From a virus: a DNA stretch of 57,718 bases. Every line of letters starts with the position of its first letter. The stretch's first letter is position 1. The notes below the pieces were generated by a model, which worked only from the letters and a program-made list of their open reading frames with translations, did no database searches and had not been told where the DNA came from. The DNA lies in the IMG/VR virus record IMGVR_UViG_3300025769_000008, positions 1 to 57,718 of that record; one strand, given 5' to 3'. Positions 29,301 to 38,327 of this stretch are shown here, piece after piece. Both the position numbers and the translations under genes were made by a program.

Positions 29301-29995
29301 TGGCAACGAGTGGTACTCATACATTTACTTTAGACATAAGCGATATTATGGAAGAAGCTTATGATATAGCGGGAGTTGAATTACGCTCTGGCTATAGCTA
29401 TATGAGTGCTAAACGTGCTTTAAATTTAGTTTTTCTAGAATGGCAAAACAAAGGATTAAATCTTTGGACTGTTGAACAAGGCACAGTTAGTTTAACTTCT
29501 GGTACAAATACATATAGCTTAGATAGTTCAGCTATTGAAGTTATTGATGCTTTTATTAGAACTGATGCTGGCAATGTAGATAAACAGTTTGATCAAAGGT
29601 TAAATAGAATATCTAGAACTGAATACAATCATCAAGCTAATAAATTAAATAAAGCTAAACCAACACAGTTTTTTGTAGATAAAAATACAGGAACTTTACA
29701 AATTGTTTTGTGGTCAACACCAGATGACGCAGACACATATACTTTGGTTTATGACTATATACAAAAAATAGAAGATGTAGGAACAGTAGCTACAAATAAT
29801 GCTGATGTTCCGTCAAGATATTTACCATGCTTGTCATATGCTTTGGCATACTCTTTAGCTAGTAAAAATCCTGAATCTGCACAAAGAATACCTTTTATAA
29901 AACAAAGATATGATGAACTTTGGAATGAAGTTAGTGATGCAGATAGAGAAAGAGCACCTGTAAAATTTGTTCCTGATTTAGCTACATATAGATAA
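29300..29995 (+). CDS. Head-tail adaptor / neck protein (231 aa)
   Basis: Helical N-terminus IMEEAYDIAGVELRSGYSYM and SAKRALNLVFLEWQNKGLNLW, then a beta-rich middle and a helical end. This is the pattern of adaptor proteins that attach to the portal in podovirus-like phages (P22 gp4 position). Role by similarity of pattern and by location; direct evidence would be needed. Confidence 0.6.
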   Translation: MATSGTHTFTLDISDIMEEAYDIAGVELRSGYSYMSAKRALNLVFLEWQNKGLNLWTVEQGTVSLTSGTNTYSLDSSAIEVIDAFIRTDAGNVDKQFDQRLNRISRTEYNHQANKLNKAKPTQFFVDKNTGTLQIVLWSTPDDADTYTLVYDYIQKIEDVGTVATNNADVPSRYLPCLSYALAYSLASKNPESAQRIPFIKQRYDELWNEVSDADRERAPVKFVPDLATYR

Positions 29996-30336
29996 TGGCA
30001 TACGCAAGAGGTAAAAAAGCATTAGGTCAATGTGACAGATGTGGCTTTACATATAAGTTAAATGAACTCCAATATGAAATATTTGATAGCAAACGAAATG
30101 GGTTGCGGGTTTGTTATGAATGTTTAGATGAAGATCAACCACAATTAAAACTTGGAGAACTAAATATAGTTGATCCACAAAATTTATATAATCCTAGAGT
30201 AGACACAGGGGAAAAAGAATCAACCACTTATTATGCTTTTGATCCTGTAGGAGGAGGTGTAACTGAGTTTGGTTCAAGTACAATGGGTTTGGATATCACA
30301 GCAGAGTTAGGTAAAGTTAAGGTAGTAATAACATGA
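29995..30336 (+). CDS. Zinc-finger virion-associated protein (113 aa)
   Basis: Seen: CDRCGF and CYECLD, a pair of CxxC knuckles about 33 residues apart (Cys13/16 and Cys40/43), followed by a Gly/Asp-rich beta tail. Zinc-finger proteins at this spot between two neck genes occur in related marine phages; function unknown. TAATG overlap with the upstream gene. Confidence 0.7.
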   Translation: MAYARGKKALGQCDRCGFTYKLNELQYEIFDSKRNGLRVCYECLDEDQPQLKLGELNIVDPQNLYNPRVDTGEKESTTYYAFDPVGGGVTEFGSSTMGLDITAELGKVKVVIT

Positions 30337-30977
30337 GTTGGACATTTACAACATTAAAAACAGCTATACAAGATTATACTCAAAATACTGAGTCTACTTT
30401 TGTTACAAATTTACCTACATTAATAGTACAAGCAGAAAACAGAATAGTTAAATCTGTTGAACTACCTAACTTTAGAAAAAATGTAACTGGTACATTAACT
30501 TCTAGTAGTCCTTATTTATCGACACCAATAGATTATTTATATCCTTTTTCTTTGGCTGTTTTAGATAATAGTAGTAATTATGAATATTTATTAAATAAAG
30601 ATGTAAGTTTTATAAGACAATCTTTTCCATCTGCAAGCACTACAGGAACTCCTAAGTTTTATGCACAGTTTGATGATGATACTTTTATCATAGCACCAAC
30701 ACCTGATTCTAATTACACAGTTGAGTTGCACTATTTTTATATACCTACATCCATAACCACTTCATCAGATGGAACATCATGGTTAGGTACAAATGCCACA
30801 GAAGCTTTGCTTTATGCTAGTTTAGTAGAAGCTTATACTTTTATGAAAGGCGAACCTGATATTTTATCTAACTATGAAAAAAGATTTCAAGAAGCATTAC
30901 AAAGACTAACACTTGAATCAGATGGTTATAATCGTAAAGATGCTTTTAGAGATGGACAAAGGAAAGTAAATGTTTAG
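30333..30977 (+). CDS. Phage adaptor-type neck protein (214 aa)
   Basis: Contains LPTLIVQAENRIVKSVELPN near the N-terminus, PIDYLYPFSLAV, TPKFYAQFDDDTFIIAPTPD and a helical C-terminus with YASLVEAYTFMKGEPDILSN. This AENRI...L.LP..R pattern is typical of phage adaptor proteins that bridge portal and tail. ATGA overlap with the gene before. Confidence 0.7.
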   Translation: MSWTFTTLKTAIQDYTQNTESTFVTNLPTLIVQAENRIVKSVELPNFRKNVTGTLTSSSPYLSTPIDYLYPFSLAVLDNSSNYEYLLNKDVSFIRQSFPSASTTGTPKFYAQFDDDTFIIAPTPDSNYTVELHYFYIPTSITTSSDGTSWLGTNATEALLYASLVEAYTFMKGEPDILSNYEKRFQEALQRLTLESDGYNRKDAFRDGQRKVNV

Positions 30978-31260
30978 TGTTGATATTGAATCAACTATTG
31001 GGCAGGTTGCTGTACAAACTACACAAAACAAAGGCTTGAGTCCTGAGTATTGGACTGAAAGAATTTTAGAAAGATTAGTGTCAGTAAGCGATAATGCTGA
31101 TCCTATGGTAAAAGCACAAGCAGATGCTTTTAAAGATCAAATAGAAAAAGTTATATTAATTTACATGAAACAAGCTATTTTAAGTGACAGATCAACTGTA
31201 GCAGGTATGCTAGAGAAACAAGGTCATAAAGAAATGGCAGATATTATAAGGAGACTATAA
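30970..31260 (+). CDS. Conserved small phage protein (96 aa)
   Basis: All-helical; GLSPEYWTERILERLVSVSD, then ADAFKDQIEKVILIYMKQAI and KQGHKEMADIIRRL. This type is common in the neck region of marine podo- and siphoviruses; function unknown. Overlaps both neighbours. Confidence 0.7.
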   Translation: MFSVDIESTIGQVAVQTTQNKGLSPEYWTERILERLVSVSDNADPMVKAQADAFKDQIEKVILIYMKQAILSDRSTVAGMLEKQGHKEMADIIRRL

Positions 31261-31691
31261 TGGCTATATCACAAGCAATGTGTACTTCTTTCAAGAAAGA
31301 GCTCTTGGAAGGTGTTCATAATTTTAAAAACTCAGGCGGAAGCACATTTAATTTAGCACTATATACAAGTAGTGCTAGTTTAGGTGCTGGTACAACTGCT
31401 TACACTACTTCTAACGAAGCTAGTGGAACTAACTACACAGCTAAAGGTGCTTCTTTAACAAGAGTAGACCCTACTACTTCTGGAACTACAGCATTTACTG
31501 ACTTTTCAGATTTAACTTTTAGCTCTGCTACTATTACTGCTAATGGTGCATTAATATTTAATGACTCAGCTTCTGGCGATCCAGCAGTATGTGTACTAGC
31601 ATTTGGAGGAGATAAAACTTCTACAAATGGTGATTTTACAATTCAATTTCCAACAGCAGACGCATCAAACGCAATTATTAGAATAGCTTAG
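31260..31691 (+). CDS. Virion structural protein (143 aa)
   Basis: Pattern FKKELLEGVHNFKNSGGSTF then NLALYTSSASLGAGTTAYTT and ANGALIFNDS is a recognisable phage structural family, beta-rich, found upstream of tail fibre genes. Probably a tail or baseplate component. Starts in a TAATGG overlap. Confidence 0.7.
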   Translation: MAISQAMCTSFKKELLEGVHNFKNSGGSTFNLALYTSSASLGAGTTAYTTSNEASGTNYTAKGASLTRVDPTTSGTTAFTDFSDLTFSSATITANGALIFNDSASGDPAVCVLAFGGDKTSTNGDFTIQFPTADASNAIIRIA

Positions 31692-31697
31692 TTTTAA

Positions 31698-32396
31698 ATG
31701 GCTAATATTACAGGCTGGGGTCGAGGTACTTGGGGCGAAGCCACTTGGGGTGAAGCTGCTCCAATTTTAGTTACAGGAGTAGCTGGAACAACAGCATTAG
31801 GCTCTGAGACTGTAATAGCAAAAGCATTAGTAGCTGTATCAGGTAATGCTGGTGTATCTGCATTAGGCAACACAGTTGTTGAAGGAGATGCAGTTCAAGG
31901 AGTATCTGCGGTAACATCAACATCTGGACTTGGTGATGAAAGTGTTGTTTGTACTGCAAACATAGCTGTAACAGGAAATGCTGGAACTACGGCATTAGGT
32001 TCAGAAACTGTTATAGCAGAAGCAAATACATCTGTAACAGGAAACGCAGCTACGACAGAAGAAGGCACAGTAATTGTACAAGCTATAGCAGTAGTAGGTG
32101 TAAGTGCAGTTGCTTCAACATTAGAACTAGGTGATGAAGTTGTTATATGTGAAAATAATTTAGATGTTACAGGACTATCAGGTACTGGTGGAATAGGTGA
32201 TGTTACCAGTATAAGCAAAGCTGTTGTGGCTGTAACAAATGTAACAGGAACTGGTTTTGTGAATGGAGTAAATGTTTGGGGTCTAGTTGATGATAGTCAA
32301 ACAGCAAACTATTCAGAAGTATCTACAACACAAACACCTAATTATAGTGAAGTTTCAACAACGCAAACTCCTGATTGGGAAGAAATTGCAGCTTAA
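31698..32396 (+). CDS. Repetitive tail-associated protein (232 aa)
   Basis: N-terminal GWGRGTWGEATWGEAAP, then about five imperfect repeats of ~37 residues around VTG-A--TALG-E-VI--A, and C-terminal triplicated QTANYSEVSTTQTPNYSEVS-type motifs ending PDWEEI. The W-rich start and terminal YSE/DWEE repeats are seen in phage tail or fibre accessory proteins. Exact role unknown. Confidence 0.65.
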   Translation: MANITGWGRGTWGEATWGEAAPILVTGVAGTTALGSETVIAKALVAVSGNAGVSALGNTVVEGDAVQGVSAVTSTSGLGDESVVCTANIAVTGNAGTTALGSETVIAEANTSVTGNAATTEEGTVIVQAIAVVGVSAVASTLELGDEVVICENNLDVTGLSGTGGIGDVTSISKAVVAVTNVTGTGFVNGVNVWGLVDDSQTANYSEVSTTQTPNYSEVSTTQTPDWEEIAA

Positions 32397-32424
32397 TTAT
32401 TATATAATTTTTAGAGGAAAATAA

Positions 32425-35400
32425 ATGGCAAGCACATACGTAAATAACTTAAGACTCAACGAAATGGCGACAGGTGATGCGTCAGGAACTTGGGGTACAG
32501 TTACAAATACAAATTTAGAGTTGATTGGTGAAGCATTTGGTTACAATACGCAAGATTGCTTTAGTTCTGACGCAGACGCTACTACAACTGTAGCAGACGG
32601 AGCTACTGATCCAGCTAGAGCCTTCTATTTTAAGGTTACTTCATCAGCTACTTTAAGTGCTACAAGAACACTTACTATTGCCCCTAATACTGTATCCAGG
32701 GTAATGGTTATTGAGAACGCAACTACAGGTTCGCAATCTATTAACATTTCTCAAGGTTCAGGTGCTAACGTAACAATAACTACAGGGCAAGTTAGAGTTG
32801 TATACCTAGATGGTGCTGGTTCAGGTGCTGCGGTAGTAGACTCGTTTACAGATTTAGGTTTGTCAGGAACAACCACAACAGCTGCACTAACTGTTAGTGG
32901 AAACTTATCCGTAGACGGCGGAACAATCAAACTAGACGGAAACTATCCTACTGGCACAGGTAACGTAGCTTTGGGTGATACTGCACTAGGTGATGGGTCG
33001 TTGAGTGGTGCTAATAATACTGCTGTAGGTAATGCAGTATTATCATCTAATACATCAGGTAATCAAAATACTGGTGTTGGCTACAATTCATTAGCTGACT
33101 GTACTACTGCTACTGCAAGTACAGCAATTGGTACTGGCTCATTAAAAGGAGTGACCACAGGCGCAAACAATACAGGTCTTGGTTATCATGCAGGTAATGA
33201 TATTACTACAGGAGCAAAAAATACTTTTGTAGGTTCTCTGTCTGGTGATGCAACTACAACAGCAGACGATAATACGGGGATAGGTGTTAGTGCTTTAGGA
33301 GCAAATACCACAGGCGCTTCAAATACTGCGGTAGGAAGTTCTGCGTTACAAAATAATACGACAGCTTCAAACAATACAGCAATTGGTTTTACAGCTTTAT
33401 TAGCAAACACTACAGGGGAATACAACACAGCAGTTGGTTCTTTATCATCAGATTCAATTACCACAGGAAGTCTTAACACAGCTATTGGGTACTACACTTT
33501 AGCAGCAGCTACAACAGCATCAAACAATACTGCTCTAGGTGGTCAAGCATTGGCAGTTAATACATCTGGTTCTAGCAATACAGCAGTTGGAATGAACTCT
33601 TTGGTAGCAAACACTACAGGTGGTTCAAACGTAGCAGTAGGCGCAACTGCCTTAGATGCAAATACGACTGCATCAGGTAATAATGCGGTTGGAATGGCAG
33701 CTTTAGGAGCAAACACTACAGGTGCTTCAAATGTTGCAATGGGGCAACAATCCTTAACAACAAACACTACAGGTAGTAATAACACAGCCATAGGTCACGT
33801 TGCTCTCGGAGATAATACAACAGCATCTGACAATACTGCTATGGGTTATCTTGCTTTAAATGCAAACCAAACAGGAGACAGAAATACTGCTGTAGGCTCA
33901 ACTGCCCTTGATGCTTTAACAGCGGCAAACTACAACGTAGCTGTTGGTTGGACATCACTTGGAGCAACTACAACAGGTGCTAATAATGTTGCATTGGGTT
34001 CGTTTGCTCTTCAGACTAATACTACTGCAAATAATAATGTTGCTGTAGGATATGCAGCTCTTCAGGCTAACGCTACAGGAACACAAAACACAGCAATTGG
34101 ACACGAGTCTTTGTATAACAGCACAGTAAACGATAACACAGCAGTTGGCTATCATGCTATGAGAGCTACCACTACTGGAAGAATTAATGCTGCTTTTGGA
34201 TATAACGCTTTAGGTTCTAATACAACAGGTGGAGATAATACTGCTGTTGGTGGTGCGTCTTTAGATGCAAATACTACGGGTAGTTCTAATACAGGAGTAG
34301 GCTACGCAACTTTATCAGCAAATACAACAGCAAGTAATAACACCGCAGTTGGTCATTTGGCTTTGCTTAATAACACTACAGGGACAGAAAACGTGGCTGT
34401 TGGTGCTTTAGCGGGGGATGCAATTACAACTGGTTCTTACAGTACGGCTATAGGTTATATAGCTTTATCTGCCGCTACTACAGCCAGCGATAATACAGCC
34501 GTAGGTCGTGAGGCTTTAAGAGATACAACATCAGGTGATGATAACGTAGCCGTAGGTAAAGAAGCTGGAAAACTTAATACAACAGGGTCAGGCAATACGG
34601 CAGTTGGTAATCATGCTTTCAATGTAAATACAACAGGTTCTAATAATACCGCCATTGGCTCTAGTGCTTTAGACGCTAACACTACAGCAAGCGATAACAC
34701 AGCAGTAGGTAATGCGGCACTAGGATCAAACACTACAGGAGCAGACAATACTGCTGTGGGTAAAAGTGCTTTAACGGGCAATACTTCTGGTAGTTTCAAT
34801 ACGGCTGTAGGTTATCAGGCTATGTCTACATCAAGTGCGGGTCCTGCACGAAATGTTGCTGTGGGTTATCAGGCGGGTACGGCACTTACAAATGGTGCGT
34901 ATAATACTTTTGTAGGAATGTTTGCAGGTAATGATGCAACGACCGCGGGAGGATGTCTAGCTATTGGATATAACATGGGAGTCACAGCGGGAGGTTCAGT
35001 AAGAGGAGCTATTGGTTATAACAATGGCTCAACAGGAACAGCAGATTATGCCATAACCTTTGGTAGAAGTGGTACTGACTGGTCAAGACTTTCTTATGGG
35101 GGTTCTAGTTTTACTACTGGTTCTGATGAACGCAAGAAAAAAGATATTACAGACCATCCGCTAGGTTTAGATTTTATTAATCAATTAAGAACTGTTAATT
35201 ATCATTTTAAAGCCCCTTGTGATGTTCCTGAAGAATGGGATACCCATAAAGCATCTGAAAAAGAAGCAAAAATAACCACATGGCAAACAGGTATGTTGGC
35301 ACAAGATGTTAAAGCAGCACTTGACAATCTTGGCGTTGATGCTGAGAAATTTAATGGTTGGGGTCAAGAACCTGATGGTATGCAAACACTAGATTATGGT

Positions 35401-35493
35401 CAATTTGTTATGCCACTTGTAAAAGCAGTAAAAGAACTTTCTGCTAAACTTACAGCAGCAGAAGCAAGAATAACAACTTTAGAAGGAGAATAA
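32425..35493 (+). CDS. Tail fibre with YadA-like head repeats and S74 chaperone domain (1022 aa)
   Basis: Role: receptor-binding fibre. Seen: an N-terminal tail-attachment region (YVNNLRLNEMATGDASGTWG), then about 30 repeats of the N-N/D-T-A-V/I-G type (about residues 170-870), as in trimeric beta-roll heads of adhesins; then a C-terminal peptidase S74 intramolecular chaperone starting about residue 900 (GSDERKKKDITDHPLGLDFI) with the autocleavage Ser, ending in coiled coil. The S74 domain trimerises the fibre and cuts itself off. Repeat DNA is near-identical in places, so copy number may vary. Confidence 0.92.
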   Translation: MASTYVNNLRLNEMATGDASGTWGTVTNTNLELIGEAFGYNTQDCFSSDADATTTVADGATDPARAFYFKVTSSATLSATRTLTIAPNTVSRVMVIENATTGSQSINISQGSGANVTITTGQVRVVYLDGAGSGAAVVDSFTDLGLSGTTTTAALTVSGNLSVDGGTIKLDGNYPTGTGNVALGDTALGDGSLSGANNTAVGNAVLSSNTSGNQNTGVGYNSLADCTTATASTAIGTGSLKGVTTGANNTGLGYHAGNDITTGAKNTFVGSLSGDATTTADDNTGIGVSALGANTTGASNTAVGSSALQNNTTASNNTAIGFTALLANTTGEYNTAVGSLSSDSITTGSLNTAIGYYTLAAATTASNNTALGGQALAVNTSGSSNTAVGMNSLVANTTGGSNVAVGATALDANTTASGNNAVGMAALGANTTGASNVAMGQQSLTTNTTGSNNTAIGHVALGDNTTASDNTAMGYLALNANQTGDRNTAVGSTALDALTAANYNVAVGWTSLGATTTGANNVALGSFALQTNTTANNNVAVGYAALQANATGTQNTAIGHESLYNSTVNDNTAVGYHAMRATTTGRINAAFGYNALGSNTTGGDNTAVGGASLDANTTGSSNTGVGYATLSANTTASNNTAVGHLALLNNTTGTENVAVGALAGDAITTGSYSTAIGYIALSAATTASDNTAVGREALRDTTSGDDNVAVGKEAGKLNTTGSGNTAVGNHAFNVNTTGSNNTAIGSSALDANTTASDNTAVGNAALGSNTTGADNTAVGKSALTGNTSGSFNTAVGYQAMSTSSAGPARNVAVGYQAGTALTNGAYNTFVGMFAGNDATTAGGCLAIGYNMGVTAGGSVRGAIGYNNGSTGTADYAITFGRSGTDWSRLSYGGSSFTTGSDERKKKDITDHPLGLDFINQLRTVNYHFKAPCDVPEEWDTHKASEKEAKITTWQTGMLAQDVKAALDNLGVDAEKFNGWGQEPDGMQTLDYGQFVMPLVKAVKELSAKLTAAEARITTLEGE

Positions 35494-35494
35494 T

Positions 35495-35818
35495 ATGGCT
35501 CAAACAGTAGCACAAGTATTAACAGCAGCAACTGACAGCGTGACAGTTATTAATGATATTAATACTAATGGCAATAAATCACTTCATGCAGGTGGTACAA
35601 CTGACGCAGACGGAAACGCTGTAGCAGGTGATTGGTCACAAGCAGATATAAATGAAAAAGTACAACGTAATGTTGACCACTTAGAAACTATCTTGGCTTA
35701 CGAACCTGTTGATTCAGATGACGATACACCTAACGTGGTTGGTTCATCTTCAAGCAAGAAAACTGCTTGTAGTACCGCTATAACTACAGGTAAAGCTTAC
35801 ATATCAGCTAATTCATAA
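35495..35818 (+). CDS. Hypothetical tail-region protein (107 aa)
   Basis: Begins MAQTVAQVLTAATDSVTVIN; acidic middle (PVDSDDDTPNVV) and a Ser/Thr-rich end. The WSQADINEKVQRNVDHLETI helix is seen in proteins after fibre genes in marine phages. Function unknown; possibly a fibre accessory. Confidence 0.6.
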   Translation: MAQTVAQVLTAATDSVTVINDINTNGNKSLHAGGTTDADGNAVAGDWSQADINEKVQRNVDHLETILAYEPVDSDDDTPNVVGSSSSKKTACSTAITTGKAYISANS

Positions 35819-35827
35819 GGAGTAAAA

Positions 35828-36073
35828 ATGACTGAAGAGAAAGCAGTAGAAACAACTGAAACTACAGAACAACCTGTAGACCCACAACTACAACAAAGAA
35901 TCGCTTATACAGAAACTTTGCAACAAGAAATTAAAAATCTTCAAGAGCAAATGGCACAACTACAATATCAATTAGATATTAGAGTTACAGCTTTAGTTGG
36001 TTATCAAAGCACTTTAGAAGTTATAGACGAATCTGAAGAAGAAATTAAATTAAATGGAGAAGGAGAAAAGTAA
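35828..36073 (+). CDS. Coiled-coil protein (81 aa)
   Basis: Acidic, Thr/Glu-rich start then a clear coiled coil (QQEIKNLQEQMAQLQYQLDI). No family recognised. AAGGAGTAAAA before the ATG; one-base overlap with the next gene. Confidence 0.6.
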   Translation: MTEEKAVETTETTEQPVDPQLQQRIAYTETLQQEIKNLQEQMAQLQYQLDIRVTALVGYQSTLEVIDESEEEIKLNGEGEK

Positions 36074-36270
36074 TGGATACATTAATGAGTCTTGTGCAAT
36101 GGATTACTACAATAGTAACAGTTGCTTCTATAATAGCTGCATCTACACCTACACCTAAAGATGATGAATGGATTGGTAAGCTATATAAACTTATTGATTT
36201 ATTAGCCGTAAATATAGGTAAAGCTAAACAACAAGCACCTGTAGTTGAATCTAAAGATGGCGACAGCTAA
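36073..36270 (+). CDS. Small membrane protein, holin candidate (65 aa)
   Basis: One hydrophobic segment (SLVQWITTIVTVASIIAAS, about 6-24), then DDEWIGKLYKLIDLLAVNIG and a short charged tail. This type recurs in marine phages near lysis genes. With the next gene it may form the holin function; evidence is topology and location only. Confidence 0.55.
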   Translation: MDTLMSLVQWITTIVTVASIIAASTPTPKDDEWIGKLYKLIDLLAVNIGKAKQQAPVVESKDGDS

Positions 36271-36442
36271 AGATGCTTTAAATGCGATTGAGTCGCATGA
36301 AAAAGAATGTAAATTAATTTATAAAAGCATAGATGCTAGACTAGAAGCTGGTTCTAAAAGATTTGATAAATTAGAAGCTATACTATGGGGTGTATATCCT
36401 TTTATATTGGCAACAATAATAGCATCAAGGTTTTTAGGATGA
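36257..36442 (+). CDS. Small C-tail-anchored protein, holin-like candidate (61 aa)
   Basis: The ATG at 36257 is used; an in-frame TTG at 36245 is unlikely. Soluble helix (ESHEKECKLIYKSIDARLEA) followed by a C-terminal membrane segment (WGVYPFILATIIASRFL). The layout, helix then one membrane span, resembles XhlA-type lysis accessory proteins. Overlaps the upstream gene by 14 bases. Confidence 0.5.
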   Translation: MATAKDALNAIESHEKECKLIYKSIDARLEAGSKRFDKLEAILWGVYPFILATIIASRFLG

Positions 36443-36627
36443 GTAGATCAAAAAAGTCAAAATCAAGGGTTAATGAGGCAGGTAACTATACAAAACCTGC
36501 TATGCGTAAACGTCAATTCCAAAGAATAAAAGCTGGATCAAAAGGCGGAAAAGCAGGACAATGGAGTGCAAGGAAAGCACAAATGTTAGCAAAAGCATAT
36601 AAAGACGCTGGTGGTGGATATAAATAG
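36439..36627 (+). CDS. Conserved small basic phage protein (62 aa)
   Basis: Begins MSRSKKSKSRVNEAGNYTKP, then MRKRQFQRIKAGSKGGKAGQ and WSARKAQMLAKAYKDAGGGY. This AGNYTKP..RK..F..IKAG.KGG..GQWSARKAQ pattern is highly conserved in marine phages; function unknown, probably nucleic-acid binding. ATGA overlap on the 5' side. Confidence 0.75.
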   Translation: MSRSKKSKSRVNEAGNYTKPAMRKRQFQRIKAGSKGGKAGQWSARKAQMLAKAYKDAGGGYK

Positions 36628-37316
36628 TGTCCTATTTAATCAGCAATATACCTCAGTTTAAATGCTGGGTTAGAAAAGAATTTACTTGTAATCATCAAAG
36701 ATATCACGGGGAATTTATTCATGCACTAGCTATTGCTGTTAATACTATTCCAGATAGATCATTAAGTTTTCAAGTAGTTTTTACTGGTTGTGAAATAGAT
36801 AACTATGAAGATATGCCTAATGTACATGGTGGTGCTATGTGGGCAAGAATGCCAATACAAGCCTTAGTTGCTGATATACCTGTAGAAGAGTGGGCTTTAC
36901 CAATGGAAGATCATTTAGCTCAACCTTGGGATTGTGAATCAAGAGATCACTCAGTAGTTGTAATGGATAGGGTAAGTTCTAGTCCTTGGATTTGTAAAAT
37001 TAATAATGAATTTTATCAAGGCAAGTATTTGTTTACTGTAGATTACACAAATAATTCTATTGCAGATGATCCAGCACAACACAAACAATCTCATGTTTTA
37101 TATATAACAGAAGATTGCGAATGGAAAGGTAATTTAGTTGCATTACCAAATAACAGAGTTAGAGCAACAAGTCCTGCATTATGGAGAACTGGAGAAGGTG
37201 CTCCTGATTTTGCACCATCACAACATATACATTCAGCAGAAGGACATGAAAGTTATTTAGACCCTTTAATTACATTTAACAATTTGTATAGCGAAGGTTT
37301 AAACGAGGAAGACTAA
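36627..37316 (+). CDS. Conserved virus protein of unknown function (229 aa)
   Basis: GTG start in a TAGTG overlap. Contains WVRKEFTCNHQRYHGEFIHA, TGCEIDNYEDMPNVHGGAMW, DCESRDHSVV and a YLFTVDYTNN segment. This sequence type is recurrent in marine phages and cyanophages; I know of no function. Possibly a virion or DNA-handling protein. Confidence 0.7.
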   Translation: MSYLISNIPQFKCWVRKEFTCNHQRYHGEFIHALAIAVNTIPDRSLSFQVVFTGCEIDNYEDMPNVHGGAMWARMPIQALVADIPVEEWALPMEDHLAQPWDCESRDHSVVVMDRVSSSPWICKINNEFYQGKYLFTVDYTNNSIADDPAQHKQSHVLYITEDCEWKGNLVALPNNRVRATSPALWRTGEGAPDFAPSQHIHSAEGHESYLDPLITFNNLYSEGLNEED

Positions 37317-37555
37317 TGCCATTAAAAAAATCACAAAGAAGTTTAAAAAATTGGACTAATCAAAAATGGCGAACAAAGTCAGGAAAAAAATCTTCTGAAA
37401 CAGGAGAAAGATATTTACCTGAAAAAGCCATAAAAGCTATGTCTAGTTCTGAATATGCAGCTACTACTAGAAAAAAAAGAGCTGATACAAAAAAAGGTAA
37501 ACAATTTTCTAAGCAACCTAAAAAGGCTGCAAAAATATCAAAGAGGTATAGGTAA
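37316..37555 (+). CDS. DUF5872-like basic protein (79 aa)
   Basis: Contains SLKNWTNQKWRTKSGKKSSE, GERYLPEKAIKAMSSSEYAA and a lysine-rich end (TKKGKQFSKQPKKAAKISKR). This K.W..QKWRT.SGK.S.....YLP..A...L pattern is the DUF5872 type, found in phages and giant viruses; function unknown, likely nucleic-acid binding. Confidence 0.8.
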   Translation: MPLKKSQRSLKNWTNQKWRTKSGKKSSETGERYLPEKAIKAMSSSEYAATTRKKRADTKKGKQFSKQPKKAAKISKRYR

Positions 37556-37977
37556 TGTATGAATACGCTTGTAAAGTTGAAAGAGTCGTTGATGGTGATA
37601 CTGTTGACGTTGTGTTGGACCTTGGGTTCGATATTCTTTATAAGTCTCGTGTTCGTTTATATGGCATTGATACTCCCGAGTCACGCACTCGTAACAAAGA
37701 TGAGAAGGCTAGAGGAAAAATGGCTGCGTCTTTTTTAGAAGATGCTATTAATAATGGTAAGCAAGTAGTAATACAAACAAAATTAAAAGATTCTAGAGGT
37801 AAATTTGGTAGAGTTTTGGGTGATGTTGTTGTTGATGGAATAAATATTAACCAGTCAATGATAGATAATTATCATGCTGTTGCCTATTTTGGACAAAGCA
37901 AAGAAGCAATAGAAGCAGTACATCAATCTAATAGAACTAGACTTATAGAACTTGGAAAGTTTAGTCCAGTAAAATAA
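37555..37977 (+). CDS. Staphylococcal nuclease-like protein (140 aa)
   Basis: Role: Ca-dependent phosphodiesterase acting on DNA or RNA. Seen: KVERVVDGDTVDVVLDLGFD (OB-fold start with metal-binding Asp), RVRLYGIDTPESRTR (catalytic Arg and Asp) and KFGRVLGDVVVDG (second Arg). No signal peptide is visible, unlike secreted nucleases, so it probably acts in the host cytoplasm or virion. TAATG overlaps on both sides. Confidence 0.92.
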   Translation: MYEYACKVERVVDGDTVDVVLDLGFDILYKSRVRLYGIDTPESRTRNKDEKARGKMAASFLEDAINNGKQVVIQTKLKDSRGKFGRVLGDVVVDGININQSMIDNYHAVAYFGQSKEAIEAVHQSNRTRLIELGKFSPVK

Positions 37978-38327
37978 TGGAACAAGCAATCCAATTTATT
38001 AATGAAGTAGGTTTTCCAATAGCTGCTGCATTAGGACTAGGTTTTTTTATATGGAAGCTGATTAATAGAATTATTGACGGCATGGAAACTAAACTTGATG
38101 TGTTAGATGATAAGGTAGCAGATCAAATAGCACAAATGGAAGAGAGACTAGGTACTAAGTTAGATTCACAGCATGGTATTTTAGTTGCTTTAATTGATAG
38201 AGTAAGGTCATTAGATAACGAAATTATTAGACAAGATACACTTATAAAAACAATACTAGGTGTACCTCAACTAATAGATAGCAATAAAATCGCTAAAGCT
38301 GATCGTGATGATCAGAGGAAGGATTAA
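37977..38327 (+). CDS. Membrane-anchored coiled-coil protein (116 aa)
   Basis: One N-terminal membrane span (GFPIAAALGLGFFIWKLINR, about 12-31), then a long coiled coil (DVLDDKVADQIAQMEERLGT). Similar proteins occur just before lysis genes in marine phages; possible holin or inner-membrane lysis accessory. It precedes the csgF-like gene by one base. Confidence 0.55.
   Translation: MEQAIQFINEVGFPIAAALGLGFFIWKLINRIIDGMETKLDVLDDKVADQIAQMEERLGTKLDSQHGILVALIDRVRSLDNEIIRQDTLIKTILGVPQLIDSNKIAKADRDDQRKD

Noticed and set aside
33186-33479. Minus-strand open frames in the fibre gene
   Set aside because: Val/Pro/Ala repeats are the antisense of the NTAVG repeat; typical shadow frames.
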